Below are positions 58,185-64,000 of a stretch of DNA of 64,000 nt, one piece after another. Made by a program: the position numbers and the translations under genes. The notes beneath the pieces were generated by a model. The model saw nothing but the letters and a program-made list of their open reading frames with translations, made no database searches and was not told the DNA's origin. The stretch spans positions 1 to 64,000 of the forward strand of contig JAIETP010000008.1 of assembly GCA_019744975.1 (NCBI GenBank). Reading direction: 5' to 3'. This stretch comes from Burkholderiales bacterium. GTDB lineage: Bacteria > Pseudomonadota > Gammaproteobacteria > Burkholderiales > SG8-41. Each line of letters begins with the position of its first letter. Positions within the stretch are counted from its first letter, which is position 1.

Positions 58185-59740
58185 GGCGGTTTGCCGCCGG
58201 TCTGGCCGGTGTGCTGCTACTGGCGATACTTTCGTTGGTCGCGGATGACGCATCCGCGCAAACTGCTGCCGAGCCGCGCTTCGCCGTCAGCGGCTACAAG
58301 GTGGAAGGTGACAACCCGCTGTCGGTAGAGGCAACCCAAGCATTACTCGCGCCGTACACCGGCGAGATCGTCAGCATCGACCGCCTGCAGGCTGCCGCCG
58401 CTGCGCTGGAGCAGACCCTCAAGGACCGCGGTTACGGTTTTCTGCGTGTGGTGATTCCACCGCAGGATGCCAAGGGCGTGATCACCCTGCGTGTGCTGGC
58501 GTTCAAGCTGAACACCATCAACGTCAGCGGCAACCAGCATTTTGATACCGATAACATCCGCCGCAGCCTGCCGGCGCTGCAAAGCGGCGCAACACCCAAT
58601 CTGCTGGAAATCGCGCGCGCGCAGGCCCTGGCCAATGACCACGCCTCCAAACAACTCTCGGTGACCATCCAGCAGGGCAAGGCGACGGATACCGTCGATG
58701 CCGCGGTCAAGGTCGAAGACAGCAAGCCACTGCAGTTTTTCGCCAGCCTCGACAACACGGGCAACAAGCAAAGCGGCCATACGCGGCTGGGTGTCGGTGT
58801 GCAGCACAGCAATCTGTTCAACCGCGATCATGCGCTGACGGCGACCTGGACCACCTCGCCCGACGGCCATGTCGATGATCTGTCGCAGTATGGTTTTTAT
58901 TACCGCGCGCCGATCTACGCATGGAACGGCGCCCTGTCGGCGTATTACACGCGGTCTGACACCGATTCCGGCGTGGTGGCGAATTTTTTCAATGTCAGCG
59001 GCAGCGGTGAATTTTATGGAATACGCTGGACGCACCGCCTGCTGCCTTTTGGCAGTTACAGCCATGCCGCCGAGGTCGGCCTCGAAAACCGTTTTTTCGG
59101 CAATGACGTGACGTTCAGCGGCACCCCCATCGGCACCGATGTGCGCAGCCGGCCGCTGCTGCTGCGCTACAGCGGGCGGCTCGATGGCGCGGCGTATGGC
59201 GTGCGCGGCAGCCTGGAATTCGCGCGCAACCTCTCCGGCGGTGCCAACAACACGGATATTGAATACGCCGCGAATCGCGCAGGTGCGACCGCGGACTGGC
59301 AGGCCTGGCGTTACTCGGTGGAGGGTTCGCAGGCGCTGGGGGCCTGGGCCGTCACTGCAAAACTGCGCGGCCAGGCATCAAGCGACGCGCTGATTCCCGG
59401 TGAACAGTTCGGCTTGGGTGGCGCATCCGGCGTACGCGGGCTGGAAGAACGTGAAGGAACCGGTGGCCAGGGCCTGCTCGGCAGTATCGAAGCAATGACG
59501 CCGCAGATTGTCGAAGGCCTGCGCCTGCTGGCCTTCGCTGATGCCGGCCAGGTGCGCAACCATCAGGCCGGGGCCGGTGTGCCGGAACGGGAAGGCGCCT
59601 CCGGTGCGGGCCTCGGCATGCGTTACCAGTGGCGGCGCAATTTCACCATGGCGGTGGACTGGGCTTATGTGCTGAACGGTGCGGGTACGACCAACAAACA
59701 CGACAACCGCGCGCACGCTACTTTGGCATTCCGCTACTAG
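58181..59740 (+). CDS. ShlB/FhaC-type two-partner secretion transporter (TpsB)
   Basis: About 519 residues. A signal peptide (FAAGLAGVLLLAILS...DASAQ) is followed by two POTRA domains (about 30-180: FAVSGYKVEGDNPLS, DRGYGFLRVVIPPQ, INVSGNQHFD). A beta-barrel follows, containing the L6 motif region GASGVRGLEERE, with the terminal strand ending ATLAFRY. It exports the adhesin at 46409. No ATG, GTG or TTG stands before the signal peptide; CTG 58181 overlaps the toxin stop (CTGA). Otherwise translation must begin inside the toxin gene, for example at an in-frame ATG near 58001. Confidence 0.85.
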   Translation: MRRFAAGLAGVLLLAILSLVADDASAQTAAEPRFAVSGYKVEGDNPLSVEATQALLAPYTGEIVSIDRLQAAAAALEQTLKDRGYGFLRVVIPPQDAKGVITLRVLAFKLNTINVSGNQHFDTDNIRRSLPALQSGATPNLLEIARAQALANDHASKQLSVTIQQGKATDTVDAAVKVEDSKPLQFFASLDNTGNKQSGHTRLGVGVQHSNLFNRDHALTATWTTSPDGHVDDLSQYGFYYRAPIYAWNGALSAYYTRSDTDSGVVANFFNVSGSGEFYGIRWTHRLLPFGSYSHAAEVGLENRFFGNDVTFSGTPIGTDVRSRPLLLRYSGRLDGAAYGVRGSLEFARNLSGGANNTDIEYAANRAGATADWQAWRYSVEGSQALGAWAVTAKLRGQASSDALIPGEQFGLGGASGVRGLEEREGTGGQGLLGSIEAMTPQIVEGLRLLAFADAGQVRNHQAGAGVPEREGASGAGLGMRYQWRRNFTMAVDWAYVLNGAGTTNKHDNRAHATLAFRY

Positions 59741-59770
59741 GTTGGCATCACTGTCAGCCGGGGTCATCCC

Positions 59771-60415
59771 ATGACGCAACAGCCGAAACTCCTGCCTTGT
59801 CCCTGCTGCGGGAACAAGACATTGTCGCGGCGTGGCGCCGGCGAGGAATGCAGGCGCTGCCGCTGGTGTGATGATCCCGGGCAGAATGAACAACAGGCCG
59901 ACCAGGTGATTGAGGGGCGCAACCACGGGCTGAGCCTGAACGCGGCGCGCAAGGTTCATCAGCACTACGGTTCGATCAGGCCAGCGGACTACATCCCCAA
60001 CCATGTGCCGCTGGGCCGGCGGGTGTTCAGCGGCGTGATCGCTGCGCTGGTCATCGCCTACTGCGGGTTCAGCCTGTGGGTCGGGACCATGATCCTGCCG
60101 GGTGGCAGCGGTAACCGGCGGCCTGTTCAGCTTGAGGGAATGGAAGTCTGGCTGATGGTTGCGGCGGGGGTGGCCGGGGTGATGTACGGCGTACTGGCCA
60201 TCGTCGATCACTACGACAAACGCCGCAACGAACATGTCTATCACAAGGCGGTGAAAGTCAGCTATGTGCTGATGGCGGTGTTCATGGGCCTGGCGCTCGT
60301 GGTCAAGGTGTACCGTGAGTTTGGCGGGTGGCTTGCGTTGGCGATGGGTTTCATGATGCTGGTGATCGTGTGCGGGGTGATTACCAGCGTCAGGGATCAG
60401 AAGATCGAATACTGA
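59771..60415 (+). CDS. CPCC-type zinc-ribbon membrane protein, paralogue 1
   Basis: 214 residues. PCPCCGNKTLSRRGAGEECR (about 9-28) and a following CRWCDDPGQNE form a CPCC-type cysteine-rich zinc ribbon, which normally precedes the tail ADQVIEGRNHGLSL. Four hydrophobic segments follow; VDHYDKRRNE (about 149-158) is a conserved loop in all three paralogues. The N-terminal ~75-residue domain of the next two is absent. It starts 30 bases after the transporter gene. Function unknown. Confidence 0.75.
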   Translation: MTQQPKLLPCPCCGNKTLSRRGAGEECRRCRWCDDPGQNEQQADQVIEGRNHGLSLNAARKVHQHYGSIRPADYIPNHVPLGRRVFSGVIAALVIAYCGFSLWVGTMILPGGSGNRRPVQLEGMEVWLMVAAGVAGVMYGVLAIVDHYDKRRNEHVYHKAVKVSYVLMAVFMGLALVVKVYREFGGWLALAMGFMMLVIVCGVITSVRDQKIEY

Positions 60416-60430
60416 TAGCCGATATTGCCA

Positions 60431-61324
60431 ATGACTCCGCCCAGCGAAAAATACGACCTGCTGCTGACCGGCCGCATCCTGCCCGGCCACAAACGCGAGG
60501 TGGTGGCGGCTGCGCTGGCGAAACTGATGCGGATATCCGAAGCGCAGGCGCTGGAACTGCTGTCGGGGCGTGAGCAGACCGTCAAAGGCGGACTTGAACT
60601 GGCTGCAATGGGGCGTTATGTCCGGGCGCTGCGCGATGCGGGTGTGGAGACCCGTGCCGAGCTGGCGATCGCCGGTGCAATGATGGATTGCCCCTGCTGC
60701 CGCAAGCGTTCCCTGAAGCAGCGCGGTGCCGGCGAGTTGTGCCGGGTCTGCGGCTGGCGGGATGATGCGGAGCAGAACGAGTCCTGTCCTGATCAGGTGA
60801 TTCCCGGACGCAACTGGGGGTACAGCCTCGCGCAGGCGCAAAAACAATTCGCTGAACGGGGTTCGCTGGAGCCGCTGAGTTACGTGCCCAATGTGGTGCC
60901 GCTGAAAAAACGCATCACCGAAACGCTGGTGACTTTGCTGGTTCTGGCCTATTGCGGCTACAGCCTGTGGCGCGATGCATTGTTCATACCCAACATCAGC
61001 CGTAATCAATTCGGCAGCGTACCGAGCTTCACGCTGCACGGTGTTGAGGCTTGGCTGGTTTCAGGGGCGCTGCTTTTTGGCGTGCTGCAGTTTTTTGTGC
61101 CTGTCATCGACCATTACGACAAACGCAACAACGAGGCGCTCTCCGAAAAGATCGCACTGATCTGCCGGGTGCTGATGTTTGTGTTTCTGGCGCTGTGGCT
61201 GGGGGCGAATATTTATCTGGGATCAGGTGGCGACCTGCGGGTGCTTGCGGTGCTTGTAGTGGTGGGGGTGGTATTGCTGGTGATGGGCATCAAGGTCTAC
61301 AAGAACAGAAATAAATATCAATAA
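60431..61324 (+). CDS. CPCC-type zinc-ribbon membrane protein, paralogue 2
   Basis: 297 residues. Residues about 8-80 (KYDLLLTGRILPGHKREVVA and onward) are a small domain that I know from other membrane proteins such as DUF805 or RDD-fused forms. A CPCC zinc ribbon (DCPCCRKRSLKQRGAGELCR, then CGWRDD) and four hydrophobic segments with VIDHYDKRNNE follow. The start is ATG 60431, although the ribosome-binding site is weak. The stop codon is TAA where the AT-rich 20-mer repeat begins. Confidence 0.72.
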   Translation: MTPPSEKYDLLLTGRILPGHKREVVAAALAKLMRISEAQALELLSGREQTVKGGLELAAMGRYVRALRDAGVETRAELAIAGAMMDCPCCRKRSLKQRGAGELCRVCGWRDDAEQNESCPDQVIPGRNWGYSLAQAQKQFAERGSLEPLSYVPNVVPLKKRITETLVTLLVLAYCGYSLWRDALFIPNISRNQFGSVPSFTLHGVEAWLVSGALLFGVLQFFVPVIDHYDKRNNEALSEKIALICRVLMFVFLALWLGANIYLGSGGDLRVLAVLVVVGVVLLVMGIKVYKNRNKYQ

Positions 61325-61338
61325 AATCAAATACTTAT
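61319..61338 (-). repeat. AT-rich 20-mer repeat, copy C
   Basis: An exact reverse-strand copy of 14401-14420. It begins at the last codon of paralogue 2, and its TAA is that gene's stop codon. Confidence 0.8.
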
Positions 61339-61375
61339 GTAATTTTATAGTGTCGCGCTTATTGTGGGAGGGAAG

Positions 61376-62425
61376 ATGAGTGTGCCCTGGTTGAGTGAGC
61401 GTTACATGCTGCTGATCAGCGGCAAGCTGCGCGCCGGATTGTCCCGCGCCGAGGCGGCTGACGCTTTGCAGCGCCTGCTGGCAGTGGATGCAGCGCAGGC
61501 CGCGCATTGGCTGCAGGGCGGCTGGCAATTGTTGCGTATCGGGCTTGATGCCGGCGAGGCGAAGCGCCTGGCCGGGCTGCTGTCCAAGGCGGGCATGGAG
61601 ACAAGGCAGCGGCGGATGACCGACGCCGAGAAAGCCCATGCCATGGGCTACCGTGAAAGCGCCGCAGATTTGCGGGCCTTCGAGGACGATCAGGAGACAT
61701 TGAGCGCGGCGCATCCCGAACTGGTGCCGGCGCTGGAGGCGATGTCGATGCCGGCCCATCCTGAAGAAAACCAGCCAGCGTCGGGGAAACTGCCTTGCCC
61801 CTGCTGCGGCTGGCCGGCGCTGACACAGCGTGGCGCGGGTGAGGAATGCGTGGCCTGCGGCTGGCGTGATTATCGCGGGCAAAGCGAATATCAGCCGGAC
61901 AAGGTGGTGCCGGGGCGTAATTTCGGCCTGAACCTGTCCGAAGCGCGCAAGGAATACGAGGCCTATGGTTCGATCAATCCGGCGCACTACACGCCGAATG
62001 CAGTGCCGCTGCGTACGCGGTTTTTCAATATTCTGCTGGCGCTGTTTTTTGTGGCTTATTCCGGTTACTGCCTGTGGATTGGCCAGATGTATTTTCCGTT
62101 CATCAACAAATATGCGCCGGGCCAGAGCATGGCCATTACTTTTCAAGGAGCCGAAACCTGGGTGATGGCGGCGGCTTTGCTGAGCTCGGTGCTGTTCTGT
62201 GTGCTGTCTGTCGTTGATCACTATGACAAAAGACGCAACGAACGCAGCTACCAGCTAGGAGTGCAAATCAGTATGGTGCTGTTCGGTTTGTTCATGATGA
62301 TTGCAATGATCATGTACACATTCCGGGTGGAAGGTCTGGGTACCGCGTTGTGGATGGTGTTTGGAACGCTGGTGATACTGGGCGCGCTGGCCGTGCGTTT
62401 CAGCCGCGGCAGGATTGAATACTGA
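61376..62425 (+). CDS. CPCC-type zinc-ribbon membrane protein, paralogue 3
   Basis: 349 residues from ATG 61376, after GGGAGGG. Same layout as paralogue 2: an N-terminal domain (about 8-80, RYMLLISGKLRAGLSRAEAA), then a longer linker, a CPCC ribbon (LPCPCCGWPALTQRGAGEEC, CGWRDYRGQSE), PDKVVPGRNFGLNL, and four hydrophobic segments with VVDHYDKRRNE. The three genes are tandem duplicates that have diverged. Function unknown; the setting after the TPS genes may or may not be meaningful. Confidence 0.75.
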   Translation: MSVPWLSERYMLLISGKLRAGLSRAEAADALQRLLAVDAAQAAHWLQGGWQLLRIGLDAGEAKRLAGLLSKAGMETRQRRMTDAEKAHAMGYRESAADLRAFEDDQETLSAAHPELVPALEAMSMPAHPEENQPASGKLPCPCCGWPALTQRGAGEECVACGWRDYRGQSEYQPDKVVPGRNFGLNLSEARKEYEAYGSINPAHYTPNAVPLRTRFFNILLALFFVAYSGYCLWIGQMYFPFINKYAPGQSMAITFQGAETWVMAAALLSSVLFCVLSVVDHYDKRRNERSYQLGVQISMVLFGLFMMIAMIMYTFRVEGLGTALWMVFGTLVILGALAVRFSRGRIEY

Positions 62426-62460
62426 GCTGAGTGCCGATGGATGCAGGAAGGGATGACGCC

Positions 62461-63030
62461 ATGAATAAAGGCATCGAATTCCAGAACATTGATCTCGCCC
62501 TGTTTAAGCGCCTGCTGCGGGAGCGGCCGTTCGCGGTCCTGGCCGTGCTGTCGCTGGCGGGTTGCGTATTCGTGCCGCATGGCAATACCTTCAGCGCCGG
62601 ACAGATGATGACCACGCCACTGCTGGTTGGTGGCTGTGCGGGATTTGTCCTGGCGCTGTCCGCGGCGCTGCGTGATCCGGAGGTGGCGGAGCGCCGCCCG
62701 ATGCTGTTCGACACGCGCAACGCCTTGTTCTACGCGATCCAGGCCGCGGTGGTTGCCGGACTTGCCGCCATCCTGCTGTCTTATGCCGTGAACCGCTGGA
62801 TACCCGCGGGGTCGTGGCAGTGGCGGGAGTTGCAGGTCAAGGCCGTGCATCGTGAATCGGGTCGTTTCGGTCTCAGCGAGACGGCATTCATCAACGAGGA
62901 GCGATGCTGCCTCGGCTTGTCAGGCACGGATTATGGCGGAGTCGGCGCGCGGGTCGAGTTCCGCATGCGGCGGGGTCTGCTCGGCTACTGGGTCTACAGC
63001 GAATACCGCCACCCCGCAAGTCCACGGTGA
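62461..63030 (+). CDS. Small membrane protein of unknown function, 189 aa
   Basis: From ATG 62461, after GGAAGGG. Two or three hydrophobic segments (about 25-42, 50-68, 90-112) are followed by a soluble C-terminal domain of about 75 residues with a Cys-Cys pair (NEERCCLGLSG). No family recognised. It is the last gene before a bidirectional terminator and may belong to the CPCC gene row. Confidence 0.65.
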   Translation: MNKGIEFQNIDLALFKRLLRERPFAVLAVLSLAGCVFVPHGNTFSAGQMMTTPLLVGGCAGFVLALSAALRDPEVAERRPMLFDTRNALFYAIQAAVVAGLAAILLSYAVNRWIPAGSWQWRELQVKAVHRESGRFGLSETAFINEERCCLGLSGTDYGGVGARVEFRMRRGLLGYWVYSEYRHPASPR

Positions 63031-63054
63031 TGCGTAATGGTATGGAGTAACAAA

Positions 63055-63082
63055 AAAACGGCCGGGAAATCCCGGCCGTTTT
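63055..63082. terminator. Bidirectional intrinsic terminator
   Basis: AAAACGGCCGGG-AAAT-CCCGGCCGTTTT with T5 on the plus strand and T7 on the minus strand. It separates the small membrane protein gene from the convergent ribonucleotide reductase gene. Confidence 0.9.
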
Positions 63083-63100
63083 TGATGGAGCGGGAAGCGC

Positions 63101-64000
63101 TCAGCCGCAGGCCCCGGTAAATCCGCAGGCCGTGCAGTAATCACAACCGTCCTTGCGGATCAGCGTGTGGTTGCCGCATTCATCACAGCGGCGGCCTTTC
63201 ATGACCTGCGGCGTGGTGCTGCGCTCCGGCGTGGCGAGGATGCCCATCTGCGTCAGCGGTGCGCCGTTGGCGTCGAGGATACCGAGCATGGTGTAACGAT
63301 GCAGGATCAGCCGCGCGACATAGGCGACGGTCGAGGGGAAGGTGGCCTGTTTGCGTTCACCCGGCACGAAGGCCATGAAGTCGCCGAGCGGCTCCGGGAA
63401 TTCGAGGAGTTTTTGCAGTTTCATGCCGATCCACGCCGGATCCATCACGCGCATGTCCAGCGACAGGATTTTGCACAGGCCGTCGAGGGCGCGCGGGTAT
63501 TCACCGGACAGCCACATCGAATAGGGCCGCGTGACGCCGGGGTTTTTGCCGTCGCCGGGCAGGGTGATTTCCTTCAGGCCCAGTACAAAATCGTCCCCGG
63601 TGCGCGGGTTCAGCACATCGACCGTCCACGACATCGTGCCGTCGGTGCCGGTCTTGGGTTCCTTCAGCGAGAACATGGCGTCGAATACGGGGGTCAGCGA
63701 CTGGCCGAACAGCGGCGCGCCGGGCGGCGTGAGGCCCCCGAGCTGATCGACGCGCCAGCGCACGACCTGCGCGAAGGCGGCAACCACCGACGGCATGCGT
63801 TTGGTTTCGCCCAGTGGCGGGAAGGCCATGTCGAAGGGTTCGTCGCCGCCGGCCTTGGCCAGGGTGTCGAGTTTCAGTTGCAGCCAGCCCGGATCGCTGG
63901 CGCGCATGTCCATCGACAAAGTCTTGGCGACGGCGCCGAGGCCGCGCGGCTGTTCGCTGCCGTTGACCCAGACTTCGAAGGCCCGTTTGCTGCCGCTTTC
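63101..64000 (-). CDS. nrdJ: Adenosylcobalamin-dependent (class II) ribonucleotide reductase, C-terminal part
   Basis: About 300 residues of a minus-strand gene that continues beyond the right edge. The C-terminus has two CxxC pairs (RRCDECGNHTLI and GCDYCTACGFTGACG), the zinc-ribbon tail typical of long class II NrdJ enzymes. The region before (SLDMRVMDPAWIGMKLQKLL and the repeated MDMRASDPGW) is the C-terminal domain of the same family. The catalytic barrel is outside the window. The enzyme makes deoxyribonucleotides without oxygen dependence but needs vitamin B12. The frame is open to position 64000. Confidence 0.88.
   Translation of the reverse strand, partial: ESGSKRAFEVWVNGSEQPRGLGAVAKTLSMDMRASDPGWLQLKLDTLAKAGGDEPFDMAFPPLGETKRMPSVVAAFAQVVRWRVDQLGGLTPPGAPLFGQSLTPVFDAMFSLKEPKTGTDGTMSWTVDVLNPRTGDDFVLGLKEITLPGDGKNPGVTRPYSMWLSGEYPRALDGLCKILSLDMRVMDPAWIGMKLQKLLEFPEPLGDFMAFVPGERKQATFPSTVAYVARLILHRYTMLGILDANGAPLTQMGILATPERSTTPQVMKGRRCDECGNHTLIRKDGCDYCTACGFTGACG

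Noticed and set aside
59378..61039. 553-residue minus-strand open frame
   Set aside because: Antisense to the transporter end and two CPCC paralogues; low-complexity His/Gln/Pro-rich translation with no start signal.

Overview
The window looks like a chromosomal segment of a GC-rich betaproteobacterium, most likely a member of Burkholderiales. Six orphan periplasmic receptors of the Bug/TctC type lie in 64 kb, an expansion typical of that order. A near-consensus CTGT-N8-ACAG SOS box, an OxyR with cysteines at the same positions as the E. coli protein, and a class II (B12-dependent) ribonucleotide reductase also fit. No rRNA, tRNA or CRISPR array was seen. The left edge cuts an IS3-type insertion sequence.

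Layout. Positions 0.1-9 kb are an accessory island of toxin-antitoxin (TA) modules: a Panacea-domain pair behind an SOS box, HipBA with four regularly spaced operators, a PemK-like pair, a HigBA-like pair with two operators, and a nucleotidyltransferase whose HEPN partner is truncated. A LexA-like protease-repressor with its own palindromic operator lies in the middle, and four copies of one hairpin repeat lie between the modules. Positions 9-13 kb hold the most unusual locus: a minus-strand cluster of two Bug receptors, a UGSC-family selenoprotein with an in-frame UGA, and a 371-residue partner of unknown function. Positions 13-24 kb carry a BaiN/YhiN-type flavoprotein, a 1422-residue PAS-GAF-GGDEF-EAL-REC protein, a FimV-like protein, NnrU, a TonB-dependent receptor, a cytochrome c relic and a membrane-anchored Mrr-type nuclease. 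Positions 24-37 kb are mostly metabolic and cell-wall genes: an alpha/beta hydrolase, Bug receptors, a maleate isomerase-like enzyme, an exonuclease, an amidase, a CopG-PIN TA pair, a dienelactone hydrolase, an FKBP isomerase, a GIY-YIG protein, an MFS transporter, a nitroreductase, an M15 peptidase and a rhomboid protease.

Positions 37-40.5 kb are a peroxide-defence cluster: OxyR, rubrerythrin, rubredoxin and rubredoxin reductase, with an OxyR-like palindrome. Divergent from oxyR is a possible small RNA ending in an intrinsic terminator, an arrangement that recalls oxyR/oxyS. Positions 40.5-46.2 kb hold two sulfatases around a Bug receptor, with an RraA-family protein and a LuxR regulator, probably for uptake and use of a sulfated organic acid.

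Positions 46.4-59.7 kb are a two-partner secretion locus: a 2519-residue FHA-type adhesin with eight repeats of about 195 residues, a 1099-residue FecR-domain protein, a Phd-PIN TA pair, and the ShlB/FhaC-type transporter. The transporter reading frame overlaps the toxin stop codon. Three tandem paralogues of CPCC-type zinc-ribbon membrane proteins and a small membrane protein follow. The right edge cuts the C-terminal part of NrdJ.
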